This document shows positions 1 to 11,557 of a DNA stretch of 64,000 bases, piece after piece. Position 1 is the stretch's first letter. Every line of letters starts with the position of its first letter. Origin of the DNA: Allium sativum (taxonomy: Eukaryota > Streptophyta > Magnoliopsida > Asparagales > Amaryllidaceae); NCBI GenBank assembly GCA_030737875.1, contig CM060918.1, positions 775,614,552 to 775,678,551 on the forward strand, written 5' to 3'. The notes beneath the pieces were generated by a model. The model saw nothing but the letters and a program-made list of their open reading frames with translations. It searched no databases and was not told where the DNA came from. The position numbers and the translations under genes are program-made.

Positions 1-1
1 T

Positions 2-250
2 CGAAAGCATGTACATGATCAAGATCTTGTTGTAGAAGAAGCAGTGCAATAGGACTTGGAAATTACACCAGAATTAGCAGTTAGAAGAGAGCCGATAAAC
101 ATTATTGGCAAAGAAACTAAAGAGTTAAGGAACAAGAAGGTTCATTTAGTTAAAGTGCAGTGGAGTGAAGATCCTAGAGACTGTACTTGAGAGACAGAAG
201 AAAGCATTAAGCAAGCTTTTCCCAATTGTAGAGTGGACATCTCTGACTAA
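2..250 (+). pseudogene. 3' end of Ty3/gypsy pol (chromodomain-like tail) of element D
   Basis: Reading frame 2 encodes the last 80 or so codons of a chromovirus polyprotein and stops at TAA 248-250. The visible motif is HLVKVQWSEDPRDCT followed by ETEESIKQAFP, the C-terminal chromodomain-like tail typical of Tekay/Del integrases. The corresponding tails of C (LVKVQWGENENDCTWETEE) and I in this window are close matches. In chromoviruses this tail is thought to guide integration to marked chromatin. The frame is broken by TAG at 50-52 and by TGA at 188-190, where C has Trp in the motif TWETE, so a G-to-A change is likely. The rest of the element lies beyond the left edge. Assignment as element D rests on the polypurine tract and LTR that follow directly. 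Confidence 0.85.
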
Positions 251-317
251 CTCCGGTGCAAGGTACATTTACAATACTTTGCATTTCCATTTTGTTTCCT
301 ACTTTACTGTTGTTTCC

Positions 318-351
318 TTTTCGGGGACGAAAAGTTTTAAGTAGGGAAGAT
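318..351 (+). promoter_or_regulatory. Polypurine tract and GGGGACGAAA motif of element D
   Basis: The motif TTTTCGGGGACGAAAAG is followed by the purine run AAGTAGGGAAGA immediately before the LTR start TGTAACAACC at 352. The same pair occurs before the LTRs of E, G, C and I. The purine run primes plus-strand DNA synthesis. Confidence 0.8.
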
Positions 352-1789
352 TGTAACAACCCGGAAAATATGAGCCAATTTAAAATTTTAATTTGGTTAT
401 TTTAATGAATTTGGAGTAAATGAAATAAAATATTTCAATTAAATAACGAGTTGGAAATAGTGCGGCAGTTTAAAATTTTGAATTCGAACTTTGACTGAAC
501 GTACAGGATGCAAAATAAAACGGATTTTAGCGAAACCAAAAATATTTAAATCTGTTTAAGAATATCTTTCTAAGAATCTGAAAAATCAAAATTTCGTAGC
601 AAGAATCAAAAGTTATGGCCAGTTGAATATTCAGGATGGTCGCTATAGAATAAATATAGCCCTTGAAAATAGACATTTTGCAAACGACCTCCGTTTTCGA
701 CGAAACCACTTTTGTTGGATCTGGGATGTCCATTTATTGCTAGGTTTCAAATTCCATAATTTTTGGAATTAATATATGAGCGTGGCAAAGGAAAACGTGT
801 TTGGTTGATTTCAGTCAAATTGGATCGTCCAGAAAATGGTCATTTTTCAAACAGTCTTAGAATTCGATGAAATCAGTTTTCTTGGGACCATATCATCCCA
901 ACATAGCTAGATTTATTTTTTCAGGAATTTTTAGAATCAGTATGTGGCCCCGGCAAATTAAAATGTACATTCAAAATTGAATTTGAATGTTTTATACTTT
1001 AATTTGAAGAATAACTGACTGTAACAGTCGAATGGGCCTACGAAACATATCCCATTGTGTCCGGAATGGGGGTATTTAGCTAGGGGTGACATCGTTGGGT
1101 TTGAATTGGAGTTCGTATGGAAAAACCCCTAATTATTGAATTAATATAAATATCGACCAATAGGAATTATTCATTCATTAATTAAATTTTATAAAAAAAT
1201 TCAGAAAACCCGCTCCCCCTGTATCGACGACTGAAGCAGCTCGATCTCTTCCTGGTCAATTTCCGGCAAAACCACGTCGAACCACCTCTTGCCCCAATTC
1301 AACTTTTTGAAGATCTCTCCATCCTCTTCAAATCCATACTAGGTTTGCCCTCTATTGTCAAGTAATCGTTGCGAATCGCCTCCGAGAAGTCCCGAACTTC
1401 GAGACACCATACCCCCTCCCTACCCCGTTCGAGTTTGCCAACCAAGGGTGGCGCCAGTGCACCTCTTGATCCTCTTCCAGGTGGCGTAGCCTGATCTTCG
1501 TATCGTGCAACGGTTTGTGTTGAAAATCAAAACCTAGTTCGAAAGGTTTAGCTGAAGGTAATGACCTGATTTCTAATTAAAGTCCATAATGCTTTAAAGT
1601 GTTGCAAATCATGATTTTAAAATAAAAATCATATCTTTTTCTATGTTGACGAAATTCGATGAAACAAGAAACATCGGACTCGTAGCGACATCATCTACAT
1701 TCTAGAAGAAGCTAGAACGTATTCCGAGCTCGCTACAAATTTCAGAAGGATTAAAACCAAAGTGAGACTTCTAGATTCAATATGAAATG

Positions 1790-1935
1790 GAACTGCGTTG
1801 TATAAATTATATGAGCGAAATATAAATTATATATGCGTTGTACACCTCATGCATGAGCGTTGTATAAGTTATATGAGCGATGTACAAATTATACATGTGT
1901 TGTAAAAATCATATATGTGTTGAAATGGAAATGAA
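1790..1935. repeat. Degenerate short tandem repeat in D LTR
   Basis: Variants of GCGTTGTATAAATTATATGA recur about six times as GCGTTGTA, GCGATGTA and GTGTTGTA followed by AAATTATA-like runs. The array is private to D; I do not see it in the E, G or H LTRs. Confidence 0.6.
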
Positions 1936-2274
1936 ATATACTTACATACATATATATATACTCCCCTCGTCCACAGACCATGACAATATGAATTGATTGG
2001 GATTGGCGTGATATTGATTGATAATGCGAATGGTTTGGAATATTTGTTTGTGGTTAAAAGAAATTGTTTGTGGTTGAAACAATGGGAATTATTGTGGAAA
2101 ATTCATATGATATGAAATTGATCTTAGATCATTTAGATAAGCCCCTTATGGAATGCCGCGAGGCCTAAGGTAGTGCGAGGAGTCGTACTAGGGATGGTGT
2201 CGGTTTTTAACCCTCTACCGTTATGCTACCAAAATTTTCAGTAATATCTATGTGTTTGAATTATTTTCATGTAT

Positions 2275-2900
2275 TGAATTATATTCATGCGTTGAATAAA
2301 TTGTTTAGATAATAAAAATCACATTTTTATTATGCGTGTGAAGTATATGAAGTATGCATGTATGAGATATTCATATGTTGAAATATCCGTGTGTTGAATA
2401 ACATTCATGTGTTAAATAAATTCTTTGAAAGATAAAAATCACATTTTTATCAAATATGTGGACTATATAAAATACTAATGTTTTAAATAAATTATTTTAA
2501 CTTCAAAAATATCATTTTTATCTTATGTATGAAGTATATAAAATATTAGTGTTTCCAATAAATTGTTTTAACGATAAAAACATCATTTTTATTATATGTA
2601 TGAACTATTTAAAATACTCATGTGTTGAAAAGGATTCATGTGTTGAATAAAAGGATTGGACAAAAAAATTAACATTTTATTGTGAATATGAAGTGCTAAA
2701 AACATTCATGTGTGGAATAAATATTTTGAACGATAAAAATATCATTTTTATCATGTATACGACTCGCTAAAAATACACATGTGTTGAAACATATTTTGTT
2801 CGCTAGAAATATCATTTTTATCCTATGTATGAAGTGTTAAAAATAACCGCATGTTGAAATAAACATTTGTTCGCTAGAAATATTATTTTTAGTTTAGTTC
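2275..2900. repeat. Minisatellite of about 70-85 bp units in D LTR
   Basis: Eight or so diverged copies carry the elements CATGTGTTGAATAAA, CGATAAAAATATCATTTTTAT and TATGTATGAAGTATATAAAA in the same order. Copies lose identity toward the right end, where GATAAAAAT becomes GCTAGAAAT. No coding potential is visible. Confidence 0.75.
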
Positions 2901-3511
2901 TACATATATATACATGTGTTGAACAGGAATATGGATTAGCTGTTGAGTAAAGAATATATTTGCGTGCCGGACAAATAGGTAAGCCTTAATGAGTTGGCCG
3001 CACGATTTTATTATTATATAAACTCCTATGAATGTCATTGGATGCGGAGTGTTTGTTGTTCTGTGTGAAATAATAAAGTCGCCATAGGATAGTAACAATT
3101 AATTTTGAACTACACTACATGGCATACTTCTTGAAGATAGCATACCCTATCATATACCACATAAGCATTTGGAGCTTATGTGACGAGGTTGAAGATTTAC
3201 CATACAAGCGAGATGCTTGTATGGCGATGACTATATTTCAAATTGAATTGAAGACTGATATGGAATATATAAAATATAACGGTAAATTTTCAGATTAATA
3301 AAAACCCCACACGGGTCTGGAGATGACAATAAATACGTCTCTCTAGTCACTAAGGCACAAAAACCATTTATAGGGTGACGAGAATTTATTCTCTGGAGTT
3401 ATGATCATACACACTCCCCTGTGGACACCGGAATATATCACTATAAATATGTGCATGCTTTTTAGGATTTATTGGGTGCCTAATACGGCCCAATAAATTT
3501 CCAAACCCCTA

Positions 3512-3567
3512 CCCGTACAAAGGAGGTTATGGCGAAATTTTCTAAAATTTAAAGGCGTTAGTGAAGT
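3512..3567 (+). other. Module shared with the internal regions of E and G, here inside the D LTR
   Basis: The stretch around CGTACAAAGGAGGTTATGG then CGAAATTTTC and AAGGCGTTAG matches the E internal region (minus strand, about 37076-37142) and the G internal region (about 21055-21108). In E and G it lies between primer site and polypurine tract, but in D it lies in the middle of the LTR. A TTATTGGG-CCCAATAA inverted pair lies just upstream in D, and similar AATAAA/TTATTGGG sequence flanks the E copy. Confidence 0.6.
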
Positions 3568-5370
3568 ATTTGAAGTGAAAAACGATCTGGAAATCGTCGA
3601 ATGAATTATATTTATATATATTAATATAGATCAAATAAAACGAATAATGACGCTGCAGTTCATATTTTGAAATCGTAACTTTAAACGATTATATCGAGAG
3701 ATCCGACCGTCAGATTTCCCGAAACTGGAACCGTTGGGTTCGCTTTGAAGAGATCTTTCAAACGGACTTAACTTCTTTAAGATCCGACGGTTAGATTTTG
3801 AGAAATGTGTAAATCAAATTTGGAGAAAAACAGCGCCAGGGCCACGTTATAGCCTGAAATCTCGTCTAATTAAATGGCGCTATTTTTAAATAAATAAAAA
3901 CAGCGATATATCGTTATAAAATATTATAGGCGATATGGAATAGAAATAAACCGATTCTACTTGGTTCGCTTGATATTTGATGGTTGAATGTATTTGACAT
4001 TAAAATTATATAAAGAACTGAAATGTGGATGTCAAATAATTTAACCATGGACATAATTGATTTGAATTCTAATATACGTGAATTATTTGAAAAGGCCGAG
4101 TTAATTCTCATTTCAAATAATTGATCGACGAATAAATGTCGAAGATATGAAGATGGTGCAAGATCGATGATCTTCACATTGTGTAGATGACTACTAATGC
4201 CTTTGAGATGGGTAGCTCACTTGACGAGGTTATAGTGGTAGTAGTCTGAACGTACTTGTTGATCGTCTGGATATGCGAGGGCCTCTCTCCTGTATTGGAC
4301 ATACGAGACGAGGAATAAGGTGCCTATGGTTTCATTCAGACCCAGAACGGACTTGTAAATGGACGTGTATTTTGTGCTGTATTCGTTGATCTCTACTAAA
4401 TATACATCTGTTTGGCGGCAGAGAATTTATTCTCTTGCTTAACGCCCTTCTCTGAGACGTACGAGCTCAGAGGTTGTATATCGGTATATATCAGTGGTAT
4501 GGTGTGGATTGACAGCATGGCATGCAAAGATGCAAATGATCAAAACTTTTGTTGAAAAGCAGAGTCTTGTGATTGATGATCAAAGCACGGCTTTAATATA
4601 GCGTAGCTTTGTGTACGGGGTTGATTCGCAAGCCTTACACACCAGTATGAGTCAAAAACGGGATCGTGACTGCAGGGAGTGCACGACGTTTCTTTCTAGC
4701 TATGGATGGTGTCAGCGTTTTACTAGCCCTGACATCGTTGTTTATTATACCTTTGTGGATATTGGAATGCGAAATGCCTCGGATATATCGGTCTCTACGG
4801 AGCCGAGGGATAGGTCCGATAGGACCGGGAAACGTGTGTTTAGGAATAACTAATCCTCAAACGTAAGAAAGGACCGGCCCTGAAGATCCAAGGGTTCTCT
4901 GCGGGGAGTCCTGAGGCATTTGCTAGAGTGTCTCGAAGCGGTGAGGAGCTTGTCCCTTGCCTTGACTCATGATGGAATCCAAATTTCCAATACGAAATTA
5001 CGGATTTGATTGTAACTTATATATGGCGACATAGTAGATGGTAGCTATGCCGTCTAGGATTGATATTTATGATTGAATTTGCTTTTGAAATGTATATGCA
5101 CTAGTAATACTATCAAATGATTTTGCTTACACATATGAGGCATATTTTGGCCATTATAAGGTAAAACTCTATCCTCTGGTTTGCGTTGCATTGTGTGATA
5201 GGACTTGAGTCTTATAACGGTCTCATTTTTATAAAAAGCATTGCGTTATTTAAATAATTTACCTTATTTATTGCACTGACAATCACTGGAGTAAACCCGT
5301 TCCGCGAAAGTGGCGTGGTCCTATGATTTGCCTTCTTATTGTTGTTTATCCAGTTAAGTAGATTTCTCAT

Positions 5371-5446
5371 ACCAGTACCATGACTGACTCGTAGTCTGTT
5401 TCACTTTGCAAACTCGGGTGCCCTTATTTTCACACGGGCAGCCTAG
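5371..5446 (+). promoter_or_regulatory. Conserved LTR hairpin block (element D copy)
   Basis: ACCAGTACCATGACTGACTC is followed by CGGGTGCCC, about ten bases, then ACGGGCAG. TGCCC and GGGCA can pair as a stem. The same order occurs in E, G and C near the 3' end of the LTR. TTCCGCTTATT, the D version of the TTCCGCTG motif, follows at 5579. Confidence 0.6.
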
Positions 5447-5717
5447 TGACAGGTGACAGGGTATATTTTGGCTTTTGCACTGCAGCATGGAGTGCACCTT
5501 TTGGCTCGTATGGCGAGGACTTAACTTCTCAGTATTTTGGCTATTTGATATTCCGCCATTAGTACCTTATGTATATGATTCCGCTTATTGCGATGTAGAC
5601 AGATTTACTTCTATTATGTATCTATGATGTATAAGTTCCAGTGATCTTAATGTAGACTGATCATTACCTTTCATGCACTAAGATGTATCCTACACTATGT
5701 CACTCTAATATTTATTA

Positions 5718-5720
5718 CAT
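5718..5720. repeat. Target-site duplication CAT, left of CACTA element F
   Basis: CAT here and CAT at 11842-11844 flank the element. Three-bp duplications are diagnostic of CACTA transposons. Confidence 0.85.
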
Positions 5721-5733
5721 CACTACACCAAAA
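5721..5733 (+). repeat. Left terminal inverted repeat of F
   Basis: CACTACACCAAAA is the exact reverse complement of 11829-11841. Confidence 0.93.
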
Positions 5734-5744
5734 TGGCCATTTGG

Positions 5745-5885
5745 CAACCCTTTTTTTTTCAATTGCCAACACTTATTTGTGTTGTAGGGTAGTCACCATA
5801 ATATGCGTTGCTATATTAAAAAAGTGTTGCCAAAAATACATAATAATAATTTTTTTAGTCCCAACGCTTATTTAGGTTGTTAAGG
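5745..5885. repeat. Left subterminal repeats of F
   Basis: Degenerate copies of the motif GCAACGCTTATAAGCGTTGC appear as GCCAACACTTATTTGTGTTG, ATGCGTTGC, GTGTTGCCA and CCAACGCTTATTTAGGTTG. They mirror the much cleaner array at the right end. Confidence 0.7.
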
Positions 5886-6542
5886 GTGTTTTCTGAGGGC
5901 AAAAACGTAAACTAACGTCATTAACCCTATTTTCCATATCTCCTTCCTTTGCCCAACGCTTTCACCAATTACGGCCGCCTAAATCACAATTCCAAATCCC
6001 AGGTATCTCCGAAAGAGAAAAAAAATTTACAATTCGAATCCAAATCTACGAATCCCAGCATGGCGAAATCGAATTCGTAACTCTCTAATTGGATGTTGGT
6101 GTCGCTTCAGCATAACAACTCGCGTTCGATTTGGCATTATTTTTCGATTTCGACTTCCTTCGAGGGATCGCGAGAAATATCGTTCGATTTTGAGTCTACG
6201 CCGCGTCAAAGTGATTTGCTGCCTTAAAGCTTTAGCAGTCGCGAAAGCCAAGCTGAAGCAGAATATGGGTCTCTTTTACAATTTTTCTTATAGACATCGC
6301 ATTACTACTGAAGCTGAATAGTATGAGAGATTTGCTGAGAAAATTATCATCCTTCTGACTGTTGATGCTATAAAGGTAACTCCTTTATTATTTTGTAGAT
6401 TTATGTCTTTGTCCATCTATACTTGCGATGTTTGTGACTTGTTAAGCTCTGTTAAACCATTTAAGATCAGTAATGTTTTTATGATTATTTCACTACTTGA
6501 TTATAATGATGTGTCTCTCTTTGTAAATCTGCATATATGCAG

Positions 6543-6940
6543 TAGGAATTTCACGTGTCCGTAGTGGTTTAAATGAAGCAATATCTTTATTGGACCCTTT
6601 GACATCAGATGTTGTCGATTTTGTTCATCAGGGAGCTCTCATAGGTATGGCAATGGTTATGATCCAGACTAATGAATCTTGTGATTCTAGGGTTGGTACA
6701 TTCAGGCGCCAGTTGGAAAAAATAATTCTTGACAAGCATGAAGACACAATGAGCAAGATGGGCGCCATATTAGCTTTTGGGATTCTTGATGCTGGTGGCT
6801 GCTAGTTGGTCTTGTAGTGTTCACCCAGTTTTGGTACTAGTATCCTCTCACATATTTCATAAGCCTTGCATCTCACCTACCGTTTTGTTGGGCTCAATTG
6901 TGATCTTAAAATGTCAAAATTTGAGTTCTTGTCAACTCAG
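6543..6940 (+). pseudogene. RPN2: Captured fragment of 26S proteasome regulatory subunit RPN2 (PSMD1)
   Basis: After a splice-acceptor-like TATATATGCAG ending at 6542, the frame reads GISRVRSGLNEAISLLDPL then TSDVVDFVHQGALI. It continues to RRQLEKIILDKHEDTMSKMG and ends at GILDAGG near 6800. This is the repeat region of RPN2, a scaffold of the proteasome 19S base. The next RPN2 residues, about 20, are missing. Homology then resumes with VFTQFWY (6814-6837), an in-frame TAG at 6838-6840 and YPLTYFISL. After a frame change it continues with FVGLNCDLKMSKFEFL to about 6940. The fragment is therefore genomic, internally deleted and non-functional. The host paralogue should be elsewhere in the genome. 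Identification rests on recalled family sequence, which is highly conserved here. Confidence 0.85.
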
Positions 6941-7610
6941 TACTAAACATACATAGGACCCTTTGATAGACGTGCCATATTTGTATCGCATTAGGCAAAA
7001 ATTTCAGCTGAGTAATATAGCCAAGCAGTACGAATAAGGATGTGTCAAACGTGTATCGTTACACTTGTGCATGGGTTGAACGAGATATCAAAGTTCAACA
7101 GGGAAATCAACAACTTGAAAAGAGAAAACAAACAAATTGAACAGGAAATTTTCGAAGGATGAAGGCGGGCCGTCAAATGATTCCCTGCATTTGGGCGTTT
7201 GTATAAATGGGAGGAAAAGCAAGCTGGCGAAAAACACACCTATATTCTTGTATAAATGGGCGTTTGTATAGACGACCCATATTCTTGTACTGTAACAGAC
7301 CTGCATTCATGATAAATGGCACAACCCACCGTTTACACTAACATATAAAGTGCGTTCAGTTATAATGAACAAGCCACTTGCCTTTGTATTGGGCCACGTC
7401 GCCACTATATATAAATATTGCGATATCAGTTGTGCTTCAACAGCAGGTATAACTCCATTATAAGCTTCTACCCGATCCTTGGATATTATCAATCTGCATG
7501 TGACAAAATGCACTGATTTTTTATGCCTGAAGTTTTTTTTTTTTTTTGCAAAATGCACTGATGTTGTGATGAGCAGCGATAACAAACTGTCGTTCCTCTA
7601 TAATCTGCAG

Positions 7611-7879
7611 ATATTGTTTCACTGTGTTTCCGAGCCATCTCCTGGGGTTGATCCTCTAAAAATTGAAATGCAGTTGTTTGATAAGTTATTCAAATTTGAG
7701 GTAAGTGTTTCTAAATGACCAACTTTTTTATGAAGAAATTAGTTTGTTTCAATTAATTGAACTGATATTCCATGATAGGATCCTTCTTCACTCGGGGTGA
7801 TAGGCTATCCGATCTTAACCCAAATTCTAAGGAGGTGATGTCTAATGCATAAGCAGTGCCTATACTTGGCGATGCTAAA
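7611..7879 (+). pseudogene. Captured fragment resembling glutaminyl-tRNA synthetase C-terminal region, two exons
   Basis: The first exon follows AATCTGCAG and encodes SEPSPGVDPLK then LFDKLFKFE, ending at 7700 before GTAAGTG. An intron of 78 bp (7701-7778) ends CATGATAG. The second exon begins DPSSLG and, after a one-base frame change, reads LSDLNPNSKEVMSNA, a stop, then AVPILGDAK, ending at 7879 before GTAAGC. The pattern of an acidic-proline stretch, LFDKLF, DLNPNSK and A-VP-L resembles the anticodon-binding part of class I glutaminyl-tRNA synthetase. The intact splice sites show capture from genomic DNA rather than from mRNA. The frameshift and stop make it a pseudogene. Family assignment is from memory and less certain than for RPN2. 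Confidence 0.6.
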
Positions 7880-7939
7880 GTAAGCTATATTTCCTAATTT
7901 GAAAGACTTGGTAAGCTGACGTCTTCATATATATTCATC

Positions 7940-8150
7940 AGTTTCTGTTGTGATGGGTAGTTAAGGGTCTATAACAAATGTTTTGCTTGAATTTTTTTTA
8001 CTTAAAATAATTTGTCGTTGAATCACATGCATTACCTTCTATTCATGTGAATTTGTGTCGTGTGATTTTGTTTTCAGTTTCTGTTGTGATGGGTAGTTAA
8101 GGGTCTATAACAAATGTTTTGCTTGATTTTTTTTTTTACTTAAAATAAGT
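7940..8150. repeat. Direct repeat of about 70 bp within F
   Basis: AGTTTCTGTTGTGATGGG through TTTTGCTTGA, a T-run and ACTTAAAATAA occurs at about 7940-8010 and again at about 8077-8148. The copies differ mainly in T-run length, so the duplication is recent relative to other changes in F. Confidence 0.8.
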
Positions 8151-8867
8151 TTATTTCTTCAGCTTAATTGCATCTTTTGTGGATTTAGACTTAAATGTAA
8201 GGATGGACCACATGAATAGCAAACTTTTTCTATTTATGGCAAAATATGTTAAGAATTTTTCATTGGAAGGAAACCGGATTCCTCAGTGCGAAATCATGAC
8301 GATAGAAGATAATATTAGCCTTCAATAAATTAGTTGACCTGACGATAGTTTTCAATAAAATAATCGATCAGACTATAGCTTAGGATTCTGTGAAATAGTG
8401 GTGCTTTGGAACGAAAACTTTTTGATGTCTGTCTAAGTAGTCTGAATGTCATACCAGCGATGATTGTTCCTGGTTTGGACTATAGTTTAGTTTTATTGTT
8501 AGACTATAGTTTAGTTTCATAATTTTATAGTTGTATTGTGTTCTATAGATATAAATTAAATTATTAAATGTGTAATATAAATTACAAATTATATATTAAT
8601 TGCCTGGATTTTGAAAACAAAAGCAGACAAGATTAGCAATTCCCGTATTTTTAACTCTTCTGTTCTTCATGCTTTTATTTGCACTCTTATAGCTACTAGT
8701 CCATGAAATGCATTTACCTAATTAGGATGGACTTCATTTACTGTGTATGGGAAGCTGCGGCATTTAGTCAAAGTGAAAAAGGTATTCTATGTAGAAAAAT
8801 CATAATAATACATGTAAAGAGCTGCAAACGATGCGTAATTGTTTATGCTTGTTTGATATTTTGACAG

Positions 8868-9085
8868 GAATGTTGGTGCCCTTGTCCTTCAATCCACTTT
8901 GATAGAATATTTTGAGGCAAAACGAAATGCTCCTATTTTCTACGGTGGAGCCCAAGCTTAAGCAAGAAATAGTGAGATTGCTATTAGAGGTTGAGGAAGT
9001 TTCTAGAATGAACAAAGATGGAGATAAAATGCTTTTGCACTGAAATTGGCTGTGTACTACAAAACTGAAAGGATTACCGAGGTTA
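8868..9085 (+). other. Possible further captured exon in F, unidentified
   Basis: A splice-acceptor-like TATTTTGACAG ends near 8867. One frame then reads NVGALVLQSTLIEYFEAKR before a stop. A second frame continues as FSTVEPKLKQEIVRLLLEVE with MNKDGDKMLLH before a stop near 9041. A change of frame within otherwise protein-like sequence suggests a decayed captured exon, as with the two identified fragments upstream. I do not recognise the family. Confidence 0.35.
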
Positions 9086-9440
9086 GCAATTATACTATGA
9101 TTTACGCATACATCCATTCTTGCCGAAATAAAGGTTAACTAATTTTATATTTAATCCCATACCAAAGTGTCGTTTCATTCCATTTTTCATGAGTAATGGG
9201 AAGCATGAAAACTACTGGTTTTGCAATCAAAAGAATGTTTGTTGCTAGTAATGTGTTGAAATTGCTAGAACTGCCAACCTCTAAGCCATTCCCTACAGAA
9301 AAAGTAGTTCTAAGATTCTTTCATCATCCTAAACTGTTGAGTAAAAATTATGTATGTATGAGAGTAATATGGGTAATTCCTGAACTGTACCCTACACGGG
9401 CATCTTTCCTGAACTGTAAAATTATGTATGTATGAGAGTA

Positions 9441-9645
9441 AGGCTCAGAAAAACTGAGCCTATAGCGCTCAGTTTTTCCGAGCTTATCGGCTCAGAAAAA
9501 CTGAGCCTATAGCGCTCAGTTTTGCTGAGCCATAAGCTCAGAAAAACTAAGCCTATGGCTCAGGTTAACTGAGCCATAAGGCTCAGTTTTTTTGAGTCTG
9601 TGGCTCATCAAAACTGAGCCTTGTGGCTCAGAAAAACTGAGTCGT
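9441..9645. repeat. Palindrome array 1 in F (GGCTCAG...CTGAGCC units)
   Basis: Dense alternation of GGCTCAGAAAAACTGAGCC, TATAGCGCTCAG and TTTTTCCGAGCTTATCGGC. Each unit is itself a hairpin, and neighbouring units are inverted copies of one another, so long-range pairing is also possible. The same repeat recurs at 10424-10902. Confidence 0.9.
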
Positions 9646-10423
9646 AGTCGTTCAGTATTATCTTTTTCTATTGGGACCAACTTCATGTTAATTTCTTATG
9701 TATTATCTTTTTCTATTGGACGAATCATCTCTGTTTTGATGTGTAGGGCATGCTAGCTACATGTTTATGTCTTCCCATGCTAATGTAACTATGTATCCAG
9801 GCCTTTTGCTTTACATAGCATTTTTATTTGAGCATCTGTTCCATATTTATATTTAATTTAGAATAGAAGATATATGCTGCCAAAGTAATCGCCCATAGAT
9901 CTCAAAATGTTATAATTGTCCAAACATTGTTCACAAATTATATCGACCTTTCCTGTTTTCTTTAAAATTGCGCAAATATTAATAAAGTTATTTATCTTCT
10001 AATTTAACTACTTGCGTTTTTATAATATATATTTTTCCCTACACTTAAAACCAATATTGCATAACCTGTTTCTTACTATTGTTTCGTTCATTTGGTTTCA
10101 TCTTAATTTCTGCTCCTAAACTTAAGCTATGACCCTCGTATGCTTTTAGTTAATGAAATACTTTATTTGCCTAATTTACTTTCACACTAATGCTATTAGT
10201 CTTTCAGCAGATCTTAATTTCTGCTCCTAAACTTAAGGTATGTTGCTAGATGTACTGAAGGTCAGTTCAAGGCAGCGGATATGGTAGTGGTTTCTAAAAC
10301 TTGGATAAGGAGAAAGATGGACTTAATGGCGATGAATTGACTTGCAATTGCGATATGGATGACTGCTACTTTCAGTTCAAGCCAATTTTTTTCATTTATT
10401 TATAATGCACCCTATGAATTTCC

Positions 10424-10902
10424 TATAGCGCTCAGTTTTGCTGAGCCATAAGCTCAGAAAAACTGAGCCTATAGCGCTCAGTTTTTCCGAGCTTATCGGC
10501 TCAGAAAAACTGAGCCTATGGCTCAAGTTAACTGAGCCTATAGCGCTCAATTTTTCCGAGCTTATCGGCTCAGAAAAAATGAGCCTATAGCGCTCAGTTT
10601 TGCTGAGCCATAAGCTCAGAAAAACTAAGCCTATGGCTCTGGTTAACTGAGCCGTAAGGCTCAGTTTTGCTGAGCCTTATGGCTCAGCAAAACTTAGACT
10701 ATAGCGTTCAGTTTTTCCGAGCTTATCGGCTCAGAAAAACTGAGCCTATAGCGCTCAGTTTTGCTGAGCCATAAGCTCAGATAAACTGAGCCTATGGCTC
10801 AGGTTAACTGAGCCGTAAGGCTCAGTTTTGTTGAGCCTTATGGCTCAGCAAAACTGAGCCTATAGCGCTCAGTTTTTCCGAGCTTATCAGCTTAGAAAAA
10901 CT
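10424..10902. repeat. Palindrome array 2 in F
   Basis: About 480 bp of the same CTCAG/CTGAG palindromic units as array 1, in a higher-order unit of roughly 140 bp that contains GAGCCTATAGCGCTCAG, TTTTGCTGAGCCATAAGC and GGTTAACTGAGCC. Small differences between units show expansion after array 1 and array 2 separated or exchange between them. Confidence 0.9.
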
Positions 10903-10904
10903 TG

Positions 10905-11273
10905 TTGCAAGTCCTTCCACTCCTCGTACAGAAGGTGATTCTAATTTAGGGGATCCTCCTATAAATAATAATGTAACCGTTACTCTAAACGTGTCACTTA
11001 ATGATCTTCATTCATCTACAATGGAAAAGAAATACATAATGCTATTGTCACATGATCTTGAGAAGGAGGTAGCAAAAGGTTATCTTGGAACATAAACAAT
11101 TTATCATTTTAGGAAAGTGGTACCGAATATAGAGAAAGTAATTTGGGTTGTTGAAGTTCTTGAACCGGATGCACCAATTTATGATGGTCCTCAAAATGGA
11201 ATGTACAAGTTATGTGAATTTTCAGATGGAGACTTCGTTATATGGCCAGAGTTTCGTATTCGGTATTTGTAGA
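10905..11273 (+). pseudogene. Remnant of a CACTA-associated protein domain (DUF8039-like)
   Basis: From 10905 the plus strand reads VASPSTPRTEGDSNLGDPP, then LLSHDLEKEVAKGYL, a stop, RKVVPNIEKVIWVVEV, LEPDAPIYDGPQNG and FVIWPEFRIRYL before TAG. The series LSHDLE-EVAKG, a V-V-EV strand, and a final W-P motif resembles the C-terminal domain often found in plant CACTA proteins of the TNPA type. It lies between palindrome array 2 and the right subterminal repeats, a natural place for the end of an element-encoded gene. An in-frame TAA after YLGT interrupts it. Assignment to the domain is from memory. The upstream part of the gene is absent. Confidence 0.5.
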
Positions 11274-11557
11274 ATCTTATTTATGTATTGAATTTAGCAA
11301 ACTAATTATGTATTGAATTTGACATCTTAATTATGTATTGTGCTTGTTTATTGTTAACTGATATTCTATGTCGTTATGTGGTTATGAATGTTATCTATTA
11401 GTATGCATTGAGTTTAATATTAGTTTTTGATTCATATTAAATATCGTCTATATTATCATCATGTTTGTTATTAATTGACTATTAATGTTATAATACGTGA
11501 GTTGCTAATACATATTTCTGTTATTATTAAAATTTATATTTGTTGTGAATTAAAATT

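Noticed and set aside
4611..4866. Overlapping plus-strand frames in the D LTR
   Set aside because: Counterparts in the E LTR (28020-27700, 48900-48500 on minus) carry stops. No protein family.
6027..6251. 74-codon minus-strand frame near the left end of F
   Set aside because: Arginine-rich translation of sequence that looks like captured leader on the plus strand. No family recognised.
9441..10902. CRISPR-like regular repeats
   Set aside because: Units are palindromic, variable and not separated by unique spacers. They lie in a plant CACTA transposon.
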